From: Citrobacter koseri ATCC BAA-895
GTDB lineage: Bacteria; Pseudomonadota; Gammaproteobacteria; Enterobacterales; Enterobacteriaceae
DNA: 64,000 bases
Direction: 5' to 3'
NCBI RefSeq assembly: GCF_000018045.1
Contig: NC_009792.1
Coordinates: forward strand, 2,232,001 to 2,296,000
The notes beneath the pieces were generated by a model, which was given only the letters and a program-made list of their open reading frames with translations, was not told the origin of the DNA and did no database searches. A program made the translations under genes and the position numbers. How positions within the stretch are numbered: the first letter of the stretch is position 1; each line of letters starts with the position of its first letter. This document shows positions 8,466 to 16,092 of this stretch, one piece after another.

Positions 8466-9773
8466 ATGAAAAAAATAAGTTTAACCAAAATGATCATATT
8501 AGGCCTGATACTCGGCATGATTGCCGGGGTGGCCATTAATAATATGGCATCGGCTGAAACAGCAAAATCGTACGCCCAGGACATCTCTATTTTTACCACC
8601 ATATTTTTGCGCATGGTAAAAATGATTATTGCCCCCCTGGTTATTTCAACATTAGTGGTGGGGATCGCCAAAATGGGCGATGCCAAAACGCTGGGGCGTA
8701 TATTCTCTAAAACCTTTTTCCTGTTTATTTGCGCCTCATTGTTGTCTATTGCGTTGGGTCTGGTCATCGTCAATATGTTCCAGCCAGGCGCAGGCATTAA
8801 CTTTGTGGCACACGACGCAGGCGCGGTTGCCGCCGTGCAGTCTGAACCCTTCACGCTGAAAGTCTTTATCTCGCACGCCGTGCCCACCAGCATTATCGAT
8901 GCGATGGCGCGCAACGAGATCCTTCAAATTGTGGTGTTCTCCATTTTCCTCGGTTGCAGCCTGGCCGCTGTTGGTGAAAAAGGCGCCGCCATTGTTAAAG
9001 TGCTCGACTCGCTGGTGCACGTCATGCTGAAGCTGACAGGTTACGTGATGCTGTTTGCGCCGCTGACCGTCTTTGCCGCCATCTCCGGTCTGATTGCTGA
9101 ACGCGGTCTGGGCGTGATGGTCAGCGCCGGGATCTTCATGGGCGAGTTCTACCTGACGCTGGGGATGCTGTGGGCGATCCTGATTGGCCTGTCGACAATG
9201 ATTGTCGGGCCGTGCATCAGTCGTCTGACCAAAGCAATCTTCGAACCCGCGCTGCTGGCCTTTACCACGTCCAGCTCGGAAGCGGCTTTCCCCGGTACGC
9301 TGGACAAACTGGAGAAGTTTGGCGTCTCTTCCAAGATTGCCAGCTTCGTACTGCCTATCGGTTACTCCTTTAACCTCGTCGGCTCAATGGCCTACTGCTC
9401 GTTTGCCACCGTGTTTATCGCCCAGGCGTGCAACATTGAACTGAGCATGGGCGAGCAGATCACCATGCTGCTGATTCTGATGCTGACCTCCAAAGGAATG
9501 GCAGGCGTGCCGCGTGCGTCAATGGTGGTTATCGCCGCTACCCTCAACCAGTTCAACATTCCAGAAGCCGGTCTGATCCTGCTGATGGGCGTCGATCCGT
9601 TCCTCGATATGGGCCGTTCTGCCACCAACGTGATGAGTAATGCGATGGGTGCGGCGATTGTCGGTCGTTGGGAAGGCGAGCACTTCGGCGCAGGCTGCCG
9701 TGGCAAAGCGCCGGTCAAAACCCCGGAACAGGAGCGCCCGGCAACCGAACACTCAGAAGTGGCGATGTCCTGA
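8466..9773 (+). CDS. Dicarboxylate/amino acid:cation symporter (DAACS family), probable glutamate uptake
   Basis: The 435-residue protein has the GltP/GltT/DctA architecture with about eight membrane segments and two re-entrant loops. Family signatures are the serine-rich TTSSSEAAFPGTL, NLVGSMAYCSF, the hairpin SKGMAGVPRAS and VDPFLDMGRSATNVMSNAMG. The aspartate-rich end of the last segment is typical of amino-acid or dicarboxylate carriers. In a cluster that degrades glutamate the likely substrate is L-glutamate, though a C4/C5 dicarboxylate such as mesaconate cannot be excluded. The start ATG 8466 lies behind ATGGAGCAAAC, giving a GGAG Shine-Dalgarno. Confidence 0.88.
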   Translation: MKKISLTKMIILGLILGMIAGVAINNMASAETAKSYAQDISIFTTIFLRMVKMIIAPLVISTLVVGIAKMGDAKTLGRIFSKTFFLFICASLLSIALGLVIVNMFQPGAGINFVAHDAGAVAAVQSEPFTLKVFISHAVPTSIIDAMARNEILQIVVFSIFLGCSLAAVGEKGAAIVKVLDSLVHVMLKLTGYVMLFAPLTVFAAISGLIAERGLGVMVSAGIFMGEFYLTLGMLWAILIGLSTMIVGPCISRLTKAIFEPALLAFTTSSSEAAFPGTLDKLEKFGVSSKIASFVLPIGYSFNLVGSMAYCSFATVFIAQACNIELSMGEQITMLLILMLTSKGMAGVPRASMVVIAATLNQFNIPEAGLILLMGVDPFLDMGRSATNVMSNAMGAAIVGRWEGEHFGAGCRGKAPVKTPEQERPATEHSEVAMS

Positions 9774-9783
9774 TACCACAGCG

Positions 9784-9854
9784 ATGCCGGATGGCGCTAA
9801 CGCTTATCCGGCCTACGGTTTGCGCATTGTTGTAGGCCGGACAGCCGTCCGGCA
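9784..9854. repeat. REP/BIME palindromes between symporter and mesaconase genes
   Basis: Two facing REP units (GCCGGATGGCG...TTATCCGGCCTACGG and GTAGGCCGGAC...GTCCGGC) fill most of the 108-bp space. Such elements can stabilise upstream mRNA or bind gyrase/IHF. Pattern seen directly. Confidence 0.85.
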
Positions 9855-9881
9855 AAAATAACTTAAAGGTGAGAAGTTAAT

Positions 9882-11534
9882 ATGTCTAAACCATTTGTCT
9901 GGCAGGAACCGTTTGTTCAAAGCAAAGATACGACGGAATATGAATTACTCAGCGACAAGCACATTACGGTAACGGAGTTAGACGGTGAAGAGGTTATCAA
10001 AGTCGCGCCTGAAGCGCTGACTCTGCTGGCCCAACAGGCATTTTATGAAGCCTCGTTTTTCCTGCGCACCGCGCATCTGAAACAGATTGCCAGCATCCTG
10101 CACGATCCGCAGGCCAGCAGTAATGATAAGTACGTCGCGCTGCAACTGTTACGCAATGCCGAAGTCTCGGCGAAAGGCGTACTGCCAAACTGCCAGGACA
10201 CGGGAACGGCAACCATTGTGGCGAGCAAAGGTCAGCACGTCTGGACAGGCGGCGACGATGCCGAAGCCCTGAGCAAAGGCGTATACATCACTTTCCAGGA
10301 AAATAACTTACGCTACTCCCAGAACGCCCCGCTGGACATGTACACCGAGGTAAATACCCAAACCAACCTGCCCGCCCAGATTGATATCAGCGCGACGCCG
10401 GGTGACGAATACCGGTTTCTCTTCGTCAATAAAGGCGGCGGTTCCGCCAACAAAGCGGCGCTGTTTCAGGAAACCAAATCTATTCTGCAACCCGAAAAAC
10501 TCACCGCTTTCCTGATCGAAAAAATGCGTTCGCTGGGAACAGCAGCCTGCCCGCCCTACCATATCGCTTTTGTGGTTGGCGGATTGTCTGCCGACCAGGC
10601 GCTGAAAGTGGCGAAGCTGGCCTCAACCAAATATTACGACACCCTGCCGACCAGCGGAAACGAGCTGGGCCAGGCGTTTCGCGACACGGCTCTGGAAACA
10701 ACCCTGCTCAATGCCAGCCGCGAGTTTGGCATCGGAGCACAGTTTGGCGGCAAATATTTCGCTCATGATATCCGCGTTATCCGCCTGCCGCGTCACGGCG
10801 GCTCCTGCCCCATCGCAATGGCGCTCTCCTGCTCTGCCGACCGCAATATTAAAGCGAAGATCAACAAGCGCGGCATCTGGCTGGAAAAACTCGAACACAA
10901 TCCGGGAAAATTTATTCCTGAATCCCTGCGCGTGGAAAACAGCGCCCAGACCGTACAGCTCGATCTCAACCGTCCGCTGCGCGAGATCCTGCATAACCTT
11001 TCCACGCTGCCTGTCGGCACCCGACTGTCGCTGAACGGCCCGATTGTCGTCGCCCGCGATATCGCGCACGCCAAAATTAAAGAGCGTCTGGATAACGGCG
11101 AACCGATGCCGGACTACATGAAAAATCACATTGTTTATTACGCGGGGCCAGCCAAAACGCCGGAAAAACAGGCCTGCGGATCGCTCGGCCCGACCACCGG
11201 CGGGCGCATGGACGGCTATGTTGACGCCTTCCAGGCGGCGGGCGGCAGTTTGATCATGCTTTCGAAAGGCAACCGCAGCCAGCAAGTGACCGAAGCCTGT
11301 CACAAGCATGGCGGCTTCAATCTTGGCAGCATTGGCGGCGCCGCCGCGCTTCTGGCACAGCAGTACGTTAAAAGCTTACGCTGCCTTGAGTATCCCGAAC
11401 TGGGGATGGAAGCCGTGTGGATGATGGAGGTCAAAAACCTGCCCGCCTTTGTGCTGGTGGATGATAAAGGCAATAACTTCTTCAGCCAGTTTGAGCAGCA
11501 ACATCGCTGCGCGACCTGTCCGGCAGGGCATTAA
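9882..11534 (+). CDS. Class I fumarase-type hydratase, probable mesaconase
   Basis: The 550-residue protein has the length and sequence of iron-sulfur class I fumarases (E. coli FumA/FumB 548 aa). The alpha-domain contains candidate [4Fe-4S] ligands C104 (LPNCQDTGT), C223 (AACPPYH) and a C309/C317 pair (GGSCPIAMALSCS). The beta-domain begins near residue 360 (LSLNGPIVVARD). Class I fumarases can hydrate mesaconate to (S)-citramalate. Because mal makes mesaconate in the same cluster, mesaconase is the likely main role. The usual fumarate/malate reaction probably remains possible. No citramalate lyase gene is in the window. Confidence 0.9.
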   Translation: MSKPFVWQEPFVQSKDTTEYELLSDKHITVTELDGEEVIKVAPEALTLLAQQAFYEASFFLRTAHLKQIASILHDPQASSNDKYVALQLLRNAEVSAKGVLPNCQDTGTATIVASKGQHVWTGGDDAEALSKGVYITFQENNLRYSQNAPLDMYTEVNTQTNLPAQIDISATPGDEYRFLFVNKGGGSANKAALFQETKSILQPEKLTAFLIEKMRSLGTAACPPYHIAFVVGGLSADQALKVAKLASTKYYDTLPTSGNELGQAFRDTALETTLLNASREFGIGAQFGGKYFAHDIRVIRLPRHGGSCPIAMALSCSADRNIKAKINKRGIWLEKLEHNPGKFIPESLRVENSAQTVQLDLNRPLREILHNLSTLPVGTRLSLNGPIVVARDIAHAKIKERLDNGEPMPDYMKNHIVYYAGPAKTPEKQACGSLGPTTGGRMDGYVDAFQAAGGSLIMLSKGNRSQQVTEACHKHGGFNLGSIGGAAALLAQQYVKSLRCLEYPELGMEAVWMMEVKNLPAFVLVDDKGNNFFSQFEQQHRCATCPAGH

Positions 11535-11543
11535 GGAGCATTT

Positions 11544-12146
11544 ATGGAAGCGCGAGCCAATACTGACAGGCACCGCCAGCGGCAGCAAAAACTGAAAGAA
11601 CAGGTGGACACCCGCGTGGCGGCGGCCACGGAACAGAAAGGAGTCCTGATTGTTTTCACCGGGAACGGTAAAGGAAAATCGACGGCGGCCTTTGGCACCG
11701 CGACCCGCGCGGTCGGTCACGGCAAAACCGTTGGCGTCGCGCAATTTATTAAAGGTCAGTGGGATAACGGTGAATACAACACGCTGCAACCGCTTGGCGT
11801 TGAGTTTCACATTATGGGCACCGGTTTTACCTGGGAGACGCAGGACCGGGAAGCCGATATACAGGCGGCGGAAGCCGTCTGGCAGGAAGGCAGGCGTATG
11901 CTCGCCGACCCGCGTTACGATCTGGTGGTGCTGGATGAACTGACGTACATGCTGGCTTATCACTACCTGGACACCCAGGACGTGATCGCCGCGATTGTGA
12001 ATCGTCCCGAACAGCAGAGCGTGATCGTTACCGGTCGCGGGTGTCATACGCAATTACTGGAACTCGCCGATACGGTTAGCGAAGTCCGCCCGGTGAAGCA
12101 TGCATTCGATAGCGGCATCCAGGCGCAGGCGGGGATAGACTGGTAG
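11544..12146 (+). CDS. Cob(I)yrinic acid a,c-diamide / cob(I)alamin adenosyltransferase (BtuR/CobA type)
   Basis: This 200-residue protein is a full-length BtuR/CobA/CobO homologue (E. coli BtuR 196 aa). It has the P-loop GNGKGKST near residue 37, HGKTVGVAQFIKG, the acidic strand VVLDELTYM and the C-terminal TGRGCHTQLLELADTVSEVRPVKHAF. It transfers the adenosyl group of ATP to cob(I)alamin. The adenosylcobalamin formed is the cofactor of the glutamate mutase coded at the head of this cluster. It differs enough from BtuR to be a pathway-dedicated paralogue, with the housekeeping btuR expected elsewhere. It begins 9 bp after the mesaconase gene. Confidence 0.93.
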   Translation: MEARANTDRHRQRQQKLKEQVDTRVAAATEQKGVLIVFTGNGKGKSTAAFGTATRAVGHGKTVGVAQFIKGQWDNGEYNTLQPLGVEFHIMGTGFTWETQDREADIQAAEAVWQEGRRMLADPRYDLVVLDELTYMLAYHYLDTQDVIAAIVNRPEQQSVIVTGRGCHTQLLELADTVSEVRPVKHAFDSGIQAQAGIDW

Positions 12147-12162
12147 CAGCGCCTTTGTCTGA

Positions 12163-12434
12163 TGGCGCTGCGCTTATCAGGCCTACAGTCCTCACCGTTT
12201 GTAGGCCCGATAAGGCCATTGGCCGCAGCCCTCACCGCTTGTAGGCCCGATAAGGCCCACCGGCCGCCATCCGGCATCAGTCCTCACCGTTTGTAGGCCG
12301 GATAAGGCCATCGGCCGCCATCCGGCATCAGTTCTCACCGCTTGTAGGCCGGATAAGGTCATTGGCCGCCATCCGGCATCAGTTCTCACCGCTTGTAGGC
12401 CGGATAAGGCCATCGGCCGCCATCCGGCATCAGC
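12163..12434. repeat. Tandem REP/BIME array, five units with a mostly 51-bp period
   Basis: After one REP half (12163-12188), the element CTCACCG-YTTGTAGGCC begins at 12191, 12231, 12283, 12334 and 12385. The spacings are 40, 52, 51 and 51 bp. Each full unit carries TGTAGGCCGGATAAGG and GGCCGCCATCCGGCATCAG. The array separates the convergent ends of the glm operon and the LysR gene; the LysR stop codon (12430-12432) lies in the last unit. It is not CRISPR, since units abut without unique spacers. Confidence 0.9.
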
Positions 12435-13350
12435 GCTCCACCGCTGAGATTACCGATTTTTGCAGCAGCCAGTCACGGAAGATCTGTAAATACCGGGATT
12501 CCGCTTTTTCTTCGCGCCACGTCATAATAAACCGGTTCCCTGTACGCATCGGCACATCGCAGGGAATCACCATCTCACCGTTATCCAGATCGTGCTGGAT
12601 CGCAAACCGGGGTAATAGCGCCACGCCCAGATTAGAACGCACGGCGGCAATCAGCATCGACAATAAATCAAAGCGCGGGCCTTTATTCACCAGCGGACTG
12701 TTGATATCCGACAGCGCGAACCATTCCTGCCAGCCTTTGATGCGCGTACTTTGATGCAAAAGGGGAAATTCATTGAGCAACTCTTCTACGGTCAGTTTTT
12801 GATTCGGCTGAGGTAAAAGGCTGCCACTGCATACGGGTAAAATTTCCTCTTCAAATAAATACTCCACCTCTGACCAGGGCGAGCAAAAATCTTCCCGCAT
12901 AATGGCGGCGTCATACTCACGGTTAAGAAAATCGCCAATATTCGCCAGCGAATGAATATTAACGATAATGTCAGGATTTATTTTATTAAATTCACGTAAA
13001 TTCGGAATCAGCCAGTGGGTACTGAACGTTGGGTTCACCGCCAGCTCAATGACCTGAACGGTGGGTTGCCAGGTCATTATCGTATTGGTATCGCGTTCAA
13101 GTTTGTTAAGTGTTTCTTTAACAATGCTCAGATAATGCTTACCGGCTGCATTTAAAAAAATTCGCTTTTTAGCATGGTTAAATAACGAGGTATGTAAAAA
13201 ATCCTCCAGCGCATTCACCTGCCGGAACACGGCACTCTGAGTCAACGCCAACTCTTCTGCTGCCCGGGTATAGCTTTCGTGACGCGCCACCACTTCAAAA
13301 GTCACCAGTAATTCGGTCTTGGGTATCTTTCCTCTCATAACGTCTTCCAT
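12430..13350 (-). CDS. LysR-family transcriptional regulator, probable regulator of the glutamate-fermentation cluster
   Basis: The 306-residue protein has an N-terminal LysR helix-turn-helix (residues about 10-70: TFEVVARHESYTRAAEELALTQSAV-type pattern) and a C-terminal substrate-binding domain (GVALLPRFA near residue 250). The start is taken at ATG 13350; MRGKIP at 13338 is an alternative. It is convergent with the glm operon. It lies at the edge of the accessory block, next to sucD, and has no other obvious target nearby. Control of the cluster is inferred from location alone. The final codons are part of a REP element, so the C-terminal residues AVER are coded by repeat DNA. Confidence 0.88.
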   Translation of the reverse strand: MEDVMRGKIPKTELLVTFEVVARHESYTRAAEELALTQSAVFRQVNALEDFLHTSLFNHAKKRIFLNAAGKHYLSIVKETLNKLERDTNTIMTWQPTVQVIELAVNPTFSTHWLIPNLREFNKINPDIIVNIHSLANIGDFLNREYDAAIMREDFCSPWSEVEYLFEEEILPVCSGSLLPQPNQKLTVEELLNEFPLLHQSTRIKGWQEWFALSDINSPLVNKGPRFDLLSMLIAAVRSNLGVALLPRFAIQHDLDNGEMVIPCDVPMRTGNRFIMTWREEKAESRYLQIFRDWLLQKSVISAVER

Positions 13351-13806
13351 ATGCAGCGTACAAAAATAGTTTAATTTATAAAAAATTAATGCAAACCCTC
13401 CAGATTATCCCCGAGAGTTATATTTTATTTTCTCCGCTAATGTCATTGATCCACTCCATGATTTACGCACACTGCCAGTGTTTAAATATTAAGCAATAAT
13501 ACTCAACCCCGACAATAAACACAATTTAAACGCGGTTAATTACAGGCAAATAGTGCTAATAAGTTCTTAATAATTTTTCATGTTAACTTGTTTTATGGAG
13601 AAAAAATGTTGCGAGGTGAATCAATATTATTTGTGGTTTATTTAAGGAGGATTTAACACGCGGCATAACAGAAAGCGACTGTTTATGTGTCTGATAATTT
13701 TCTGTTCGTCACCTGCTGGCAGGATGATATTAATAACAATAAGCGCGGGTAAACGTTTACCGCAGCAAGATGCTTATTTTCAACACGGTTAAGCGGCAAA
13801 ACAGGC
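13351..13806. other. Intergenic AT-rich stretch without a supported gene
   Basis: About 450 bp between the LysR start and the suc terminator. It must contain the LysR promoter on the minus strand. A short plus-strand ORF at 13770 runs into the antisense of sucD and is not credible. I see no repeat, tRNA or recognisable operator. Confidence 0.6.
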
Positions 13807-13832
13807 AAAAAAAAGGTCACCAGAAGGTGACC
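13807..13832 (-). terminator. Rho-independent terminator of the sdhCDAB-sucABCD transcript
   Basis: On the minus strand a perfect 7-bp stem GGTCACC / GGTGACC with a 4-nt loop (13815-13832) is followed by eight T residues (13814-13807). It lies about 96 bp after the sucD stop, leaving room for a stable 3'UTR RNA. Confidence 0.9.
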
Positions 13833-13925
13833 AACCATGTCGAAAACGGACCAGCCCTGCATCCTTCGCGCTTCAGGTATTCCCCTGTCGCACGAAGGAG
13901 TCGGGCCTTATTGCTGCTTTTTGAG
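13807..13925 (-). ncRNA. sdhX: Candidate SdhX (RybD) sRNA from the 3'UTR of sucD
   Basis: In E. coli, SdhX is an Hfq-bound sRNA cut from the end of the sdh-suc mRNA and ending at the operon terminator. The same arrangement exists here: a ~100-nt tail after the sucD stop, an internal imperfect hairpin (CGCACGAAGG / CCTTCGCGC pair), and a strong terminator with U8. Position and structure support the call. I did not align it to a reference; the 5' end is unknown and the coordinates are outer limits. Confidence 0.5.
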
Positions 13926-13927
13926 AA

Positions 13928-14797
13928 TTACTTCATTACGGCTTTCAGCGCTTCGCCGATATCCGCCAGGCTACGAACGGTTTTCACGCCTGCGGCTTCC
14001 AGCGCGGCGAATTTCTCATCCGCCGTACCTTTACCACCCGCGATAATCGCGCCCGCGTGACCCATACGCTTGCCTTTCGGCGCGGTGACGCCCGCGATGT
14101 AACCGACAACCGGCTTGGTTACGTGTTCTTTGATGTATGCCGCCGCCTCTTCTTCCGCGCTACCGCCGATCTCACCGATCATCACGATCGCTTCAGTCTG
14201 CGGATCTTCCTGGAACAGTTTCAGGATATCGATGAAGTTAGAGCCCGGGATCGGGTCGCCGCCGATGCCCACACAGGTGGACTGGCCGAAACCGTAGTCA
14301 GTGGTCTGCTTAACCGCTTCATAGGTCAGCGTACCGGAGCGGGACACGATGCCCACTTTGCCCGGCTTGTGGATGTGGCCCGGCATGATGCCGATTTTGC
14401 ACTCGCCAGGGGTGATCACGCCCGGGCAGTTCGGCCCGATCATGCGCACGCCCGCTTCGTCAAGCGCGACTTTCACGGTCAGCATATCCAGCGTCGGGAT
14501 GCCTTCAGTGATGGTGATGATCAGTTTGATGCCCGCGTCGACAGCCTCCAGAATGGAGTCTTTGCAGAACGGCGCCGGAACGTAGATAACCGTTGCGGTG
14601 GCGCCAGTGGCTTCTACCGCTTCACGCACGGTATTGAACACCGGCAGACCCAGATGCGTGGTGCCGCCTTTGCCTGGCGTTACGCCGCCCACCATCTGCG
14701 TGCCGTAAGCAATCGCCTGTTCAGAGTGGAAAGTCCCCTGGCTACCGGTAAAGCCCTGGCAGATAACCTTGGTGTTTTTATCGATTAAAACAGACAT
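13928..14797 (-). CDS. sucD: Succinyl-CoA synthetase alpha subunit
   Basis: The 289-residue protein has the length of E. coli SucD and opens MSVLIDKNTKVICQGFTG. It contains the CoA-binding Rossmann region GKGGTTHLGLPVF and the nucleotide/active-site segment GHAGAIIAGGKGTA carrying the phosphohistidine (His246 in E. coli). With SucC it converts succinyl-CoA, ADP and phosphate to succinate and ATP in the TCA cycle. It is the last gene of sucABCD, and its start overlaps the sucC stop by one base. Confidence 0.98.
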   Translation of the reverse strand: MSVLIDKNTKVICQGFTGSQGTFHSEQAIAYGTQMVGGVTPGKGGTTHLGLPVFNTVREAVEATGATATVIYVPAPFCKDSILEAVDAGIKLIITITEGIPTLDMLTVKVALDEAGVRMIGPNCPGVITPGECKIGIMPGHIHKPGKVGIVSRSGTLTYEAVKQTTDYGFGQSTCVGIGGDPIPGSNFIDILKLFQEDPQTEAIVMIGEIGGSAEEEAAAYIKEHVTKPVVGYIAGVTAPKGKRMGHAGAIIAGGKGTADEKFAALEAAGVKTVRSLADIGEALKAVMK

Positions 14798-15963
14798 TAT
14801 TTCCCCTCCACTGCGGCAACAACCTGCTGAGCTGCATCCGTCAGACTTTTCGCTGCAATAATATTCAGGCCGCTGTCAGCCAGTTTTTTCGCGCCGAGTT
14901 CGGCGTTGTTGCCTTCCAGACGTACGACAACCGGTACGCTAACACCCACTTCTTCTACCGCGCCGATGATACCATCGGCAATCAGGTCGCAACGGACGAT
15001 GCCGCCGAAGATGTTAACCAGAACCGCTTTCACGTTGTCATCAGAGAGGATGATTTTGAACGCTTCGGTTACGCGCTCTTTGGTCGCGCCGCCGCCTACG
15101 TCGAGGAAGTTAGCCGGTTCGCCGCCGTGCAGTTTAACGATGTCCATCGTGCCCATCGCCAGACCTGCGCCGTTAACCATGCAGCCGATGTTGCCGTCCA
15201 GCGCCACGTAGTTCAGTTCCCACTGCGCCGCCTGCGCTTCACGCGGGTCTTCCTGAGACTGGTCGCGCATTTCACGCAGATCCGGCTGGCGGAACAGCGC
15301 GTTGCCGTCAGCGCCCAGTTTGCCGTCGAGACAGATCAGATCGCCCTGCTTAGTGATCACCAGCGGGTTGATTTCGATCAGCGCCAGATCGCGCTCAAGG
15401 AAAATGGTCGCCAGACCCATAAAGATCTTCGTAAATTGCTGAACCTGCTTACCTTCCAGACCCAGTTTGAACGCCAGTTCGCGGCCCTGATACGGCATTG
15501 GACCCGCCAGCGGATCGAGGGCGATTTTGTGGATCAGGTGCGGGGTCTCTTCCGCCACTTTTTCGATTTCCACGCCGCCTTCGGTGGAGGCCATAAAGAC
15601 CACGCGGCGAGAACTACGGTCAACAACCGCGCCAAGATACAGCTCTTTATCGATATCAGTCGCCGCTTCAACCAGAATCTGGTTGACCGGTTGACCGTTA
15701 GCGTCTGTCTGGTAGGTCACGAGGCGTTTACCCAGCCAGTGTTCCGCAAACGCGCGAATCTCTTCTTTGCTGTTAACAACCTTCACACCGCCCGCTTTGC
15801 CACGGCCGCCTGCGTGAACCTGACATTTTACTACCCACGGACCCGCGCCGATTTTTGAAGCGGCTTCTTCTGCTTCACGCGGAGTAGTACAGGCATAACC
15901 CACCGGCGCCGGTAAGCCATAGCGGGCAAAAAGTTGTTTTGCCTGATATTCATGTAAGTTCAT
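14797..15963 (-). CDS. sucC: Succinyl-CoA synthetase beta subunit
   Basis: The 388-residue protein equals E. coli SucC in length. The N-terminal ATP-grasp domain (MNLHEYQAKQLFARYG...VVKCQVHAGGRGKAGG) binds ADP. The C-terminal CoA-ligase domain contains NGAGLAMGTMD and NIFGGIVRCD. It forms an alpha2beta2 tetramer with SucD. A REP pair separates it from sucB upstream, as is common in enteric suc operons. Nothing unusual is seen. Confidence 0.98.
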   Translation of the reverse strand: MNLHEYQAKQLFARYGLPAPVGYACTTPREAEEAASKIGAGPWVVKCQVHAGGRGKAGGVKVVNSKEEIRAFAEHWLGKRLVTYQTDANGQPVNQILVEAATDIDKELYLGAVVDRSSRRVVFMASTEGGVEIEKVAEETPHLIHKIALDPLAGPMPYQGRELAFKLGLEGKQVQQFTKIFMGLATIFLERDLALIEINPLVITKQGDLICLDGKLGADGNALFRQPDLREMRDQSQEDPREAQAAQWELNYVALDGNIGCMVNGAGLAMGTMDIVKLHGGEPANFLDVGGGATKERVTEAFKIILSDDNVKAVLVNIFGGIVRCDLIADGIIGAVEEVGVSVPVVVRLEGNNAELGAKKLADSGLNIIAAKSLTDAAQQVVAAVEGK

Positions 15964-16002
15964 GTGTTCTGTCCATCCTTCAGGTAATCGTTATCTTTAA
16001 AC

Positions 16003-16072
16003 CTGTAGGCCTGATAAGACGCGGCTGCGTCGCCATCAGGCATCTCACCAGCGCCTTATCCGGCCTACAGGG
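16003..16072. repeat. REP pair (BIME) between sucB and sucC
   Basis: CTGTAGGCCTGATAAG...CGCCATCAGGC is followed by GCGCCTTATCCGGCCTACAG, two facing REP units inside the sucABCD transcript. It may tune the relative stability of the sucAB and sucCD segments. Confidence 0.85.
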
Positions 16073-16092
16073 CAGGTGACACTAAAAAGTGA

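Noticed and set aside
12192..12413. 73-aa minus-strand ORF with internal repeats (ALSGLQAVRTDAGW)
   Set aside because: It is the translation of the REP array, has no ribosome site, and its repetition only reflects the 51-bp period.
12163..12434. Possible CRISPR array
   Set aside because: Units abut and are similar along their whole length, with no unique spacers and no cas genes; the units contain typical REP palindromes.
13770..14060. 96-aa plus-strand ORF across the end of sucD
   Set aside because: It runs through the suc terminator and antisense to sucD; no Shine-Dalgarno or known domain.
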